A stretch of DNA of 64,000 nt from Flavobacterium ustbae (lineage in GTDB: Bacteria; Bacteroidota; Bacteroidia; Flavobacteriales; Flavobacteriaceae), in NCBI RefSeq assembly GCF_003946915.1, contig NZ_RPOC01000015.1, positions 1 through 64,000 of the forward strand, written 5' to 3'. Positions 52,878-61,156 of the stretch are shown piece after piece (position 1 is the first letter of the stretch; each line of letters begins with the position of its first letter). Under the pieces are notes generated by a model, which saw only the letters and a list, made by a program, of their open reading frames with translations, ran no database searches and was not told where the DNA came from. The position numbers and the translations under genes were made by a program.

Positions 52878-53627
52878 ATGAAAATAGGATTAATCGGATT
52901 CGGAAAGACTGGAAAATCAGTAGCTTCAATATTATTAGAAAATAACAAATTCTGTTTAGAATGGGTTTTAAGACAAAGTACCGTTTTAGAACACAGATCG
53001 GTTCCAGAATTTTTTGGAGTGGAGTCAGAAGAACCCGGCTTAATCTATTCAAGTTCAAAAACTTCTATCGAAGAATTGCTAGAAAAGCATCCTGTTGATG
53101 TCATTATCGATTTTTCGTCTCATCAAGGAATTTATACCTATGGAGAAGCTGCGGCAAAGAAGCAGGTAAAAATTATTTCTGCGATTTCGCATTATAAAGA
53201 TAAAGAACTGGCATTTCTTAAAAAACTGGCTCAAAAAACTACTGTGTTTTGGTCGCCTAATATTACTTTGGGTGTAAATTATCTCTTATTTGCAGCCAAA
53301 TTTTTAAAGAAAATTGCGCCTTGGGTTGATATCGAAGTCAATGAAGAACATTTTAAAACCAAACAAGGAACATCTGGAACAGCAGTAAAAATAGCCGAAG
53401 CGCTCGATGTTGATAAAGAAAACATCAATTCGGTTAGGGCAGGAGGAATTGTCGGTAAACATGAAGTCATTTTTGGTTTTCCTTTTCAGACAGTGCGTTT
53501 AATACACGAATCTATTTCGAGAGAAGCTTTTGGAAACGGAGTTATTTTTGTTGCCGAAAACATAAAAGAGAAAGAAAAAGGACTTTATAATTTTGAAGAT
53601 ATTTTGTCGCCTTATTTTGTGGTTTAG
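52878..53627 (+). CDS. dapB: DapB-like dihydrodipicolinate reductase, variant active site
   Basis: This 249-residue protein has the DapB N-terminal Rossmann motif GLIGFGKTGKS (about 4-14), SPNITLGVN before the C-terminal domain, the catalytic segment EVNEEHFKTKQGTSGTA and RAGGIVGKHEVIF. Compared with E. coli (HHRHK-VDAPSGTA), the first His and the Lys four residues on are kept. The second His is Phe, and the D-x-P before SGTA is replaced by G-T with one residue missing. It should reduce dihydrodipicolinate in lysine and diaminopimelate synthesis, but the change may shift substrate. The start at 52872 (two codons upstream) is equally possible. Confidence 0.8.
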   Translation: MKIGLIGFGKTGKSVASILLENNKFCLEWVLRQSTVLEHRSVPEFFGVESEEPGLIYSSSKTSIEELLEKHPVDVIIDFSSHQGIYTYGEAAAKKQVKIISAISHYKDKELAFLKKLAQKTTVFWSPNITLGVNYLLFAAKFLKKIAPWVDIEVNEEHFKTKQGTSGTAVKIAEALDVDKENINSVRAGGIVGKHEVIFGFPFQTVRLIHESISREAFGNGVIFVAENIKEKEKGLYNFEDILSPYFVV

Positions 53628-53639
53628 TTTTTTTGAAGG

Positions 53640-53965
53640 GGCTAAGGTTTTTGCCACGAAGACGCTAAGACGCTAAGGGTTTTTGATTTGTAAGATTGTA
53701 GAAAGTAATAATCTCGCAAAGTCGCAAAGACGCAAAGTTTTTTTAATACAGTTTGCAAATTAGACCTGACAGGTTTTTAAAACCTGTCAGGTTTATTATG
53801 GTTGATGATATGCTATGTCGAGTCACTTGTGAGATCCTTCGTTCCTCAGGATGACAAACTTGTCTTAATTAATCTGCTAAATCTCCAAAATCTGCGGGAG
53901 AATTAAGCGCATCCTCAAAAAAAAACTCAGCATCTTAGCACCTCAGAACCTTAGTACCTTAAAAT
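53640..53965. repeat. gap with octamer repeats and a near-perfect palindrome
   Basis: Contains ACGCTAAG, ACGCTAAG (53663-53678), TCGCAAAG, TCGCAAAG, ACGCAAAG (53712-53736) and CTCAGCAT, CTTAGCAC, CTCAGAAC, CTTAGTAC (53926-53957), all with an 8-nt period. It also holds ACCTGACAGGTTTT/AAAACCTGTCAGGT (53764-53777 and 53779-53792), which with its flanking T could terminate the DapB-like gene. Confidence 0.8.
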
Positions 53966-55243
53966 TTACTTTTCAATAATCATAGTAACCCCTTGTCCGC
54001 CTGCAGCGCAAATCGAAATTAATCCTCTTCCAGAACCTTTTTCGTTGAGCAATTTGGCCATTACGCCAATAATTCTTCCGCCAGTTGCGGCAAAAGGATG
54101 TGCGGCGGCTAGACTGCTTCCTTTTACATTTAATTTATTTCTGTCTATGGCGCCTAAAACTTTTTTTAAACCAATTTCAGCACTCAATTCTGGACTTTCC
54201 CAAATTTTTAAAGTCGCCAAAGTCTGCGCAGCAAAAGCTTCGTGAATTTCGTAATAATCAAAATCCTGAAGATTTAGTTCCGCTTTCTCTAACATTCTAG
54301 AAACCGCAAATAAAGGAGCTAGCAAAAGATTCTGCTGATTTTTAACATATTCTATGGCGGCAATTTCGCCAAAAGTAATGTAAGCCAAAATAGGAAGTCC
54401 CTGTTCCTTTGCCCATTCTTCGCTTGCCAGAAGAACACAAGACGCGCCATCGGTCAGCGGAGTAGAGTTTCCAGCAGTTAGAGTTCCGTTTACTTTATCA
54501 AAAGCGGGTTTAAGTTTTGCCAGTTTTTCAAGAGAAGAATCGGGTCTTAAGTTGTTATCTTTTTCAAGACCGTTAAAAGGAGTAATCATATCGTTAAAGA
54601 AACCTTCATCGTAGGCTTTTGCCATATTCAAATGACTTTTCAAAGCCAATTCATCTTGCTCTTCGCGAGGTATTTTATAATACTTGGCTGTAATTTCGGT
54701 ATGTCCGCCCATAGAAAGTCCAGTTTGAGATTCTTCATTTCTTGGAACTAATGGCGTAAAATCTTTTGGACGAAGTTTCAAAAACGTTTTAATTTTAGCA
54801 CCCAACGATTTAGCTTGTCTGGCATCTAATAGAGTCTTTCTCAATTTTTCGCTAACTGCAATTGGCATATCGCTGATAGAATCGACACCTCCAGCGATTC
54901 CAGAATCAATTTGTCCTAATGCAATTTTATTGGCAATATAAAGAGCACTTTCAATTCCCGTATCGCAAGCCTGCTGTAAATCGCATGCAGGAGTTGCAGG
55001 ATCTAAAGTCGTTTTTAGAACGCATTCTCTAATAAGATTCATATCGTACGAATGCTTTATCACGGCACCACCTGCAACTTCACCTAATAATTTTCCTTTT
55101 AGATTGTATTTGTCGATAAGCCCATTTAGTGCTGCGGTCATCATTTCTTTGTTGCCTACATTAGAATATGCAGTGTTTGCTCTTGCAAAAGGAATCCTGT
55201 TGTAGCCAACAATGGCAACTTTTCTTACGGTATTGGTTTTCAT
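53966..55243 (-). CDS. acetyl-CoA acetyltransferase (FadI-type thiolase)
   Basis: This 425-residue thiolase has the nucleophile Cys in LQQACDTGIESAL (about 88-100), His in EIHEAFAAQTLA (about 345) and the C-terminal Cys/Gly loop ICAAGGQGVT. Its length and the VAIVGYNRIPFARANTAY start fit the longer FadI/trifunctional-beta branch, so it would take part in fatty-acid beta-oxidation. No FadJ partner is adjacent. The gene is isolated, with a -7-like TATCTTTA on the minus strand at 55287-55294. Confidence 0.9.
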   Translation of the reverse strand: MKTNTVRKVAIVGYNRIPFARANTAYSNVGNKEMMTAALNGLIDKYNLKGKLLGEVAGGAVIKHSYDMNLIRECVLKTTLDPATPACDLQQACDTGIESALYIANKIALGQIDSGIAGGVDSISDMPIAVSEKLRKTLLDARQAKSLGAKIKTFLKLRPKDFTPLVPRNEESQTGLSMGGHTEITAKYYKIPREEQDELALKSHLNMAKAYDEGFFNDMITPFNGLEKDNNLRPDSSLEKLAKLKPAFDKVNGTLTAGNSTPLTDGASCVLLASEEWAKEQGLPILAYITFGEIAAIEYVKNQQNLLLAPLFAVSRMLEKAELNLQDFDYYEIHEAFAAQTLATLKIWESPELSAEIGLKKVLGAIDRNKLNVKGSSLAAAHPFAATGGRIIGVMAKLLNEKGSGRGLISICAAGGQGVTMIIEK

Positions 55244-55427
55244 ACAAAGTGTTTTTAAATGGATTTTTTTTAGTTTTTTGGAATGATAAAGATAGAAATA
55301 GAAATTGGTTTAAAAGTTAATGTAGATTAACATTAGAAAGAATTAACTTAATATTTTACGATTTTGAGTTCAATTCTTTGTTAAAATATTACAAATTGTT
55401 AGATTTATTTAGAACGAATAAAAATAA

Positions 55428-55459
55428 TTTGGAAAACCCAAAATTTGAAATTACTTTTG
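55428..55459 (+). promoter_or_regulatory. Bacteroidota-type promoter of the TonB receptor
   Basis: TTTG (55428-55431) and TACTTTTG (55452-55459) are both perfect and are spaced by 20 nt, the clearest promoter in the window. Transcription would start near 55465, 22 nt before the ATG at 55487. This excludes the apparent TTG start at 55445. Confidence 0.75.
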
Positions 55460-55486
55460 CCGAACAATTATAAAAATCAATCCAAA

Positions 55487-57904
55487 ATGAAAATAATTTT
55501 TAATACCAAAGCTTACTTTTTAGTGCTGCTTTTAAGTTCATTGCAAATGATGGCTCAGCAGGATTTTGGAAAAGTAGCTGGAAAAATTTCGTTAAGTGGT
55601 AATACTGCCGCTGAGAATATTTCAGTAACACTTAAAGGAACTAAATATTCTGATGTAACAACAGTTTCAGGACAATATGAAATTACAAGAGTAAAACCAG
55701 GAACTTATACAATTGTGATTCGTGCTGTAGGTATTGCACCATTAGAAGATAAGGTTGTAGTAACGGCAAAACAAACTACGACAAAGAATTTTTCATTAAA
55801 CGAAAGTCAGGAAGATCTTCAGGAAGTTGTAATTACAAAAAATAAGTATAAACAAGACAAGCCTTCAATGTCTTTGCGTTTGCAGACTCCAGTACTTGAA
55901 ATTCCGCAGAATATTCAAATTGTAAGCGGTCAGACTTTAAAAGATCAGCAGATTACAAGTATGAGCGACGGAGTTATTCGTAACGTGAGTGGTGCTGTAC
56001 GTTTGGAACACTGGGGAGATTTGTATACTAATATTACAATGAGAGGTTCTCAAATTCAGGCTTTTAGAAACGGATTTAACGTAGTTTCTTCTTTCTGGGG
56101 ACCATTAACAGAAGATATGAGTTTTGTAGACCATATCGAATTTGTAAAAGGACCAGCTGGATTTATGCTTTCAAGCGGTGATCCAAGCGGACTATACAAT
56201 GTAGTAACTAAAAAACCAACCGGAGTTACAAAAGGAGAAGTTAGTGCTTTGGTAGGAAGTTTTGATTTCTATAGAGTAAGTGTAGATCTTGATGGGAAAT
56301 TAGATAAAAAAGGAAAATTATTATATAGATTTAACGGAGCAGCTCAAAAGAAAGGTTCACACAGACCATTTGAGCATAATGACCGTTATGTTATTGCACC
56401 AGTAATTTCATATCAATTTGATGATAAAACGAAATTAACATTTGAATACAACTTTCAATATGCAAATATGACCGAAATAGGTTCTTACTATGTTTTTGGA
56501 CCAAAAGCGGGTGGTTATGCAACAATGCCTCGTAATTTCACAATGACAGCGCCAGGTATACCAGACACAAACATACAGGATCACAGCGGTTATTTACAAT
56601 TTGAGCATAAATTTGATGATAACTGGAAATTGACTGCGCAAACTTCTTATTTCAAATACCTTCAGCAAGGTTATAGTTCTTGGCCAACTGCTGTAGGACC
56701 TGCAACAACGGCTAACGGTGATATTGGTAATGGAGACATTATTAGAAATTCTTCTATTTGGGATGCAGACAGTGATATGTTTTTAGGACAGATTTTTGTA
56801 AATGGTAAATTTAATACAGGAGCAGTTAGTCATAAACTTTTAGGAGGTATCGATTTGGGTGATAAAGATTATATGGCAGATTGGGGACAATCTCATGATC
56901 TTGATACTGCAGCAAATCCTTTTAATATATGGAATCCAAATTATGGAACTCCTTCAAACGGTTTTCCACAATTTGATCGCGATACGCCACTTAGTCAAAG
57001 AGCAGGCGGACTTTATGGATCAGAATACGCGTCTGGATATATTCAAGATGAACTTGGTTTCTTTCAAAATAGATTAAGAGTAACTCTTGCTGCAAGATAT
57101 ACATGGATTAGCCAGACTAGCAGTTATGAGGATACACGTGAAGATAGCCACATTTCTCCACGTGGGGGTGTAAGTTTTTCAGTTACAGAAGATTTAGCTC
57201 TTTATGGATTGTATGATCAGGCTTTTATACCTCAAACCGGAGTAGTTAGCAGCGGTGAAGTAAAACCACTAACGGGTAATAATCTTGAATTTGGTGTTAA
57301 AAAAGATTGGTTTGACGGTTCATGGAACACGACCTTATCTGTTTACAATATTTTAAAGAAAAACGAATTAACATCAGATCCAGCTAGTACACCAGCAAGA
57401 CCATTAAGTATTGTATTGGGAGAGAAAAGAGCTCGTGGTGTAGAATTTGATTTAAGAGGAAAAATTTTCGACGGACTTAATCTTATTGCTAACTACGCTT
57501 TTACAGAGTCTATTGTTAGTGAGGTTGATCCAACAGTTTCTCTTGCAACTGGTATTAAAGTTGGTGATGTCGTTCCTGGATATGCAAAACATACAGCAAA
57601 TGCTTGGTTAAATTATACTGTTCCAGCGGGTAAACTAAAAGGATTTGGTGCATCTATTGGAGGAACTTTTCTTGACGGACGTCAGACGGATACATGGGGA
57701 GAAGGACTTGAGAAATTACCAACTTACTTTAAGTTAGATGGAGGTTTATCTTACGAAATTGGAAAAGTAAAAGTAACAGCAAACGTATTTAATATTTTAG
57801 ATAAATATTTGTATAGCGGATCTTACTACGAATGGTTACAAGCTTACTACTGGCAATCTGAACCAGGAAGAAACTTTAGAGTTGGTGTAACTTACAAATT
57901 CTAG
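55487..57904 (+). CDS. TonB-dependent siderophore-type receptor
   Basis: This 805-residue outer-membrane receptor starts at MKIIFNTKAYFLVLLL. It has a signal peptide ending MMAQ, a CarboxypepD_reg-like domain (about 20-95; VAGKISLSGNTAAENISVTL), a plug (about 120-230; IQIVSGQTLKDQQITSMSDG, FVKGPAGFMLSSGDPSG) and a barrel ending FRVGVTYKF. The FVKGPAGFMLS-GDPSG segment is typical of ferric-siderophore receptors (FhuA/FoxA class). The gene is monocistronic with its own strong promoter. Its codon usage looks like that of a highly expressed gene (many GTA, GGA and AAA). No Fur-like box that I can defend. Confidence 0.92.
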   Translation: MKIIFNTKAYFLVLLLSSLQMMAQQDFGKVAGKISLSGNTAAENISVTLKGTKYSDVTTVSGQYEITRVKPGTYTIVIRAVGIAPLEDKVVVTAKQTTTKNFSLNESQEDLQEVVITKNKYKQDKPSMSLRLQTPVLEIPQNIQIVSGQTLKDQQITSMSDGVIRNVSGAVRLEHWGDLYTNITMRGSQIQAFRNGFNVVSSFWGPLTEDMSFVDHIEFVKGPAGFMLSSGDPSGLYNVVTKKPTGVTKGEVSALVGSFDFYRVSVDLDGKLDKKGKLLYRFNGAAQKKGSHRPFEHNDRYVIAPVISYQFDDKTKLTFEYNFQYANMTEIGSYYVFGPKAGGYATMPRNFTMTAPGIPDTNIQDHSGYLQFEHKFDDNWKLTAQTSYFKYLQQGYSSWPTAVGPATTANGDIGNGDIIRNSSIWDADSDMFLGQIFVNGKFNTGAVSHKLLGGIDLGDKDYMADWGQSHDLDTAANPFNIWNPNYGTPSNGFPQFDRDTPLSQRAGGLYGSEYASGYIQDELGFFQNRLRVTLAARYTWISQTSSYEDTREDSHISPRGGVSFSVTEDLALYGLYDQAFIPQTGVVSSGEVKPLTGNNLEFGVKKDWFDGSWNTTLSVYNILKKNELTSDPASTPARPLSIVLGEKRARGVEFDLRGKIFDGLNLIANYAFTESIVSEVDPTVSLATGIKVGDVVPGYAKHTANAWLNYTVPAGKLKGFGASIGGTFLDGRQTDTWGEGLEKLPTYFKLDGGLSYEIGKVKVTANVFNILDKYLYSGSYYEWLQAYYWQSEPGRNFRVGVTYKF

Positions 57905-57911
57905 TTTTTTT

Positions 57912-58018
57912 TAAGGCACAAAGGTTCAAAGGGGCAGAGGTACTAAGTTTTTTAGTCCTTTGCCCCTTTGTAGTTTTTTCCTTTGAACCTTTGTCGCTTT
58001 GTCGCTTTGAACCCTTTT
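57912..58018. repeat. inverted octamer arrays between converging genes
   Basis: CACAAAGG, TTCAAAGG, GGCAGAGG, TACTAAG (57917-57947) faces CCTTTGCCCCTTTGTAG and CCTTTGAACCTTTGTCGC (57957-57996). CAAAGGGGCA pairs with TGCCCCTTTG, and ACAAAGGTTCAAAGG with CCTTTGAACCTTTGT. The structure can act as a bidirectional terminator. Confidence 0.8.
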
Positions 58019-59035
58019 TTATTTAATTAACGGAATCAATTTTGTTCCAATCAATTCTATAGCATTCATTAATTGAGAATGTGTCAATCCAGCATTATCC
58101 ATTTGGAACGTGAATCGGTCAACGCCGCCAAGAGCTTCGCTGTGACGCAGGATTTTTTCTGCTGCGCGTTCTGGGCTTCCAACGATTAAAACGCCTAAAT
58201 CATCAATTAATCCGTCAAATTTGCCTTTGGTAACAGGAGGCCAGCCTCTTTCGTAGCCTAATTTAGTCCATAATTCGGCATAGCCTGGATAATAATCGGC
58301 AACGGCACTTTCGGTTGTTGTTCCGACGTAACCTGGTGAATGCAAGCCAACTTTTAATTCGTCAGGCGAAAAACCTGCTGCTTTTCCAGCTTCACGGTAT
58401 AAATCGACTAAAGGTTTAAAACGATGTGTTTGTCCGCCAATAACAGCGACCATTAGTGGAAGTCCTAATGAACCTGCTCTAACAAAAGATTCAGGCGTTC
58501 CGCCAACTCCAAGCCAAATCGGCATTTTTTCCTGTAAAGCTCTAGGGTAAACAGGCTGATTGTCTAATGCTGGGCGAAATTTCCCTTCCCAAGTTATAAA
58601 TTCATTGTCACGAATCTGAAGAAGTAATTCTAATTTTTCGCTGAAAAGCGCATCATAATCTCTAAGATTATATCCGAAAAGGGGATACGCTTCTATTGCA
58701 GAACCACGTCCCGCCACAATTTCGGCTCTTCCTTTAGAAATCAAATCTAAAGTCGCAAAACTCTGATAAACTCGAACAGGGTCTGCTGCGCTTAAAACCG
58801 AAACAGCACTTGCGAGTCGGATATTTTTTGTTCTTGCCGCCGCCGCACTCAAAATAACAGCTGTAGCAGAATCTAAAAACTCTTTTTTATGATGTTCACC
58901 AATTCCGAAAACATCGAGACCAGCTTGATCTGCAAATTCAATTCGCTGCAATAACTGCTCCATGGCATCAACACTGCTCAAAGTATTACTATCGCTGTAC
59001 ATTGCCGAAGCAAAACTGTCTATTCCTATTTCCAT
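58019..59035 (-). CDS. LLM-class flavin-dependent oxidoreductase
   Basis: This 338-residue luciferase-like protein starts at MEIGIDSFASAM (the 11-residue upstream extension is repeat-like sequence). It has the TIM-barrel pattern of the YhbW/'bacterial luciferase-like' group: GLDVFGIGEHHKKEFL, VSVLSAADPVRVYQSFATLD, GRAEIVAGRGS and PIWLGVGGTPES. It should use reduced FMN and oxygen on an unknown substrate in the cytoplasm. Monocistronic. Confidence 0.9.
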   Translation of the reverse strand: MEIGIDSFASAMYSDSNTLSSVDAMEQLLQRIEFADQAGLDVFGIGEHHKKEFLDSATAVILSAAAARTKNIRLASAVSVLSAADPVRVYQSFATLDLISKGRAEIVAGRGSAIEAYPLFGYNLRDYDALFSEKLELLLQIRDNEFITWEGKFRPALDNQPVYPRALQEKMPIWLGVGGTPESFVRAGSLGLPLMVAVIGGQTHRFKPLVDLYREAGKAAGFSPDELKVGLHSPGYVGTTTESAVADYYPGYAELWTKLGYERGWPPVTKGKFDGLIDDLGVLIVGSPERAAEKILRHSEALGGVDRFTFQMDNAGLTHSQLMNAIELIGTKLIPLIK

Positions 59036-59298
59036 AAAATTTTCCAATTTATAAATTCCAAATTCCAAATTTTAATCTAAAATCTTTTTTTTTCTAACAC
59101 ATAGAATCATAGAATTATCTATGTGTATGAAGGCGTTTCACTAGTTTTAATGCATCCCGAGGCTTCGGGACTATGTGTGAAAATCTAGATTTTTTTTATT
59201 TACTCTTTCAGAAACCTAAATCTATGTTTCTATGTGTTTAAAAATTAAATTCCAAATTCCAAAATCTGCAATCTTAAATCTAAAATCTACAATCTTTA
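59036..59298. repeat. heptamer and nonamer repeats with a TCCCGA palindrome
   Basis: 59260-59297 reads as AATCTGC, AATCTTA, AATCTAA, AATCTAC, AATCTTT (period 7). TCCCGA-GGCT-TCGGGA lies at 59155-59170 inside a run of CTATGTGT words. AAATTCC repeats occur near 59055. No gene. Confidence 0.8.
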
Positions 59299-59706
59299 TT
59301 AATGCGAGAATCCAAATGAAATACTGATAATGATAATCATGATTACAATTAAAGTAATGCCGACATATAAATAATCTTTCTCTAATAAAAACGAGAAAAG
59401 CGAAAGTAAAACCCTTAAAACAGGCGTTAAAAACAATAAAATAATTCCCGTAAAAATTAAAGATTCGCCATTTCCTTGAATCGCTCCGTTGTAGATTGCG
59501 GCAATAACTTCAAATATATTTCGATCATTTTCTTTGAAGACCGAATAATCTTCAATCTGGTTTCCGTTATGAAGCAAATAAACGATTCCGCCAAGAAAGG
59601 CTACTGATAATGAAATCCAAACGCCATAACGAAGTAAGTTTCCGATGATGGTTTGAAAATCTTTTTCCCCAAATTTTTCTTCCTGTACCATATTAGATTT
59701 TTCCAT
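59299..59706 (-). CDS. DUF1634 family membrane protein
   Basis: This 135-residue protein has three predicted membrane helices (about 30-48, 80-100 and 112-132) and the DUF1634 pattern (FQTIIGNLLRYGVWISL near the start). It overlaps the upstream TauE gene by 14 nt. DUF1634 proteins nearly always accompany TauE/SafE permeases and are assumed to be accessory subunits. Confidence 0.9.
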   Translation of the reverse strand: MEKSNMVQEEKFGEKDFQTIIGNLLRYGVWISLSVAFLGGIVYLLHNGNQIEDYSVFKENDRNIFEVIAAIYNGAIQGNGESLIFTGIILLFLTPVLRVLLSLFSFLLEKDYLYVGITLIVIMIIIISISFGFSH

Positions 59707-60529
59707 TTAGTCCGTTATAAATCATGTTAATTGCCAAAACAAAAATCAGGCAAGCAAAAAATATTCTCAATTTCTTCGGATTTGTTCTCACTAAGATTTT
59801 AGCTCCAGCCATTGCTCCGAACAAAACGCCAATAACAACCGGCATACAGATTCCAGGTTCGATATATCCTTTCTGAATATAAATTACAGAACTCGCCATT
59901 GCGGTAACCCCCATCATAAAATTGCTGGTTGTGGTAGATACTTTAAAAGGAACTCTCATAATATTATCCATTGCAATTACTTTGAAAGCACCAGAACCAA
60001 TTCCGAGCAAACCAGACATCATTCCGGCAACGCCCATCATACTAAAACCGCCAATTACATTTTTGGTTCCGTATTTTACAATCTCGCCGTCGTGAGTAGG
60101 ATAAGTTCCTTCTAATTTCAACTTTTTAGCCAGCGGACTAGATTCTAAAACGATATGTTCTTCTTTTTTTCGAAGCGAATTAATAGCCGAAAAAATTAAA
60201 GTCAAACCGAATAAAACGGCAATAAAAGAAGTAGGGGCAATAGTAGAAAGAAGTGCACCGCAAACCGCTCCGATAGTAGTGGCGATTTCGAGAAAAATTC
60301 CCATTCGCATATTAGTAATTCCTTCTTTAACATAAGCAGCGGCTGAACCTGAAGAAGTGGCGATAACAGAGACTAAAGCGGCTCCAATGGCATAATGAAT
60401 ATCGACACCAAGAAGAATGGTAAGAAGCGGAATAATAATGATACCGCCTCCTAAGCCTGATAATGAACCAATAAAGCCTGCTAAAAAGGCACCGAGAATC
60501 ATAATCAGCGTAAAGGTAAGTATTGTCAT
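59693..60529 (-). CDS. TauE/SafE-family sulfite or organosulfonate exporter
   Basis: This 278-residue permease has about eight helices in two repeats. The repeat motif is GFIGSLSGLGGGIIIIPLL near the N-terminus, with a matching GMMSGLLGIGSGAFKVIAM in the second half. It moves small sulfur-containing anions across the inner membrane, direction not predictable. The stop overlaps the start of the DUF1634 gene, so the two are translated together. No sulfur-metabolism genes are adjacent. Confidence 0.92.
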   Translation of the reverse strand: MTILTFTLIMILGAFLAGFIGSLSGLGGGIIIIPLLTILLGVDIHYAIGAALVSVIATSSGSAAAYVKEGITNMRMGIFLEIATTIGAVCGALLSTIAPTSFIAVLFGLTLIFSAINSLRKKEEHIVLESSPLAKKLKLEGTYPTHDGEIVKYGTKNVIGGFSMMGVAGMMSGLLGIGSGAFKVIAMDNIMRVPFKVSTTTSNFMMGVTAMASSVIYIQKGYIEPGICMPVVIGVLFGAMAGAKILVRTNPKKLRIFFACLIFVLAINMIYNGLNGKI

Positions 60530-60616
60530 TTAAGATATGTTTTTGTATTTGCTAATTTACGAATACATATCTGGTTTGAGAAAAATTAAGGGCTTAATAA
60601 AAGCTTAAAAATTATT

Positions 60617-60712
60617 TTAGTGTTCAGTGTTCAGTCTTTTAGTGTTCAGTAAGCTTACATTACTAGAGCCCAAGATAAACTGACCACTAAAAAACTGAAC
60701 ACTGACCACTAA
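60617..60712. repeat. 34-bp inverted arms made of ACTGAAC heptamers
   Basis: The left arm (60617-60650, containing GTGTTCAGTGTTCAGT) and right arm (60679-60712, containing ACTGAACACTGACCACT) match as inverted repeats at 31 of 34 positions around a 28-nt loop. Both arms show a 7-nt period. It lies just after the DoxX stop. Confidence 0.88.
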
Positions 60713-60714
60713 GG

Positions 60715-61149
60715 CTATATTCTATTATCAACCGCAAAAGAGGTTTTTCCAATGTTAGCAAGCAGTAAAGCAGCTGCAGCGCTTGTCCAAACCGAATAAT
60801 CTAAAGGTGCTTTTACCGAAACAGAAACCGACATGGCAAAAGCAAAAGCGCACATTAAAAATGTAGTTCCTAAAGCGGCAAGACGTGTTTTGAAACCAAA
60901 CAGCAATAAAAGACTCAGTAAAACTTCAAAAAAAGTGGCAATTCCGCCTAGAATTTCGGCTGTGGCTTTGTTGGCAAATGGATTTAAAGACTGTGTGTAG
61001 ATTACAAAATTTTCCCAATTTCCCCAGGCAACGGCGTTAGATCCTGGTGCGCCCCAAACTCCAAATCGGTCTGCTACGGCCGAAAGCATTGTGATTCCTA
61101 AAACTATTCTTAAAATTAAACCTGCTTCTAATATTGTGATGTTTTTCAT
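60715..61149 (-). CDS. DoxX-family membrane protein
   Basis: This 144-residue protein has four membrane helices and the DoxX layout (LRIVLGITMLSAVADRFG, then AEILGGIATFFEVLLSLLLLFGFKTRLAALG). DoxX proteins are linked to thiosulfate:quinone oxidoreductase or redox stress, but for members like this the role is unknown. It lies 7 nt after the GNAT gene, forming a two-gene operon. Confidence 0.88.
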   Translation of the reverse strand: MKNITILEAGLILRIVLGITMLSAVADRFGVWGAPGSNAVAWGNWENFVIYTQSLNPFANKATAEILGGIATFFEVLLSLLLLFGFKTRLAALGTTFLMCAFAFAMSVSVSVKAPLDYSVWTSAAAALLLANIGKTSFAVDNRI

Positions 61150-61156
61150 TCTATAA

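Noticed and set aside
55445..55486. TTG start for the TonB receptor
   Set aside because: It lies between the -33 and -7 elements. The ATG at 55487 opens directly on a signal peptide.
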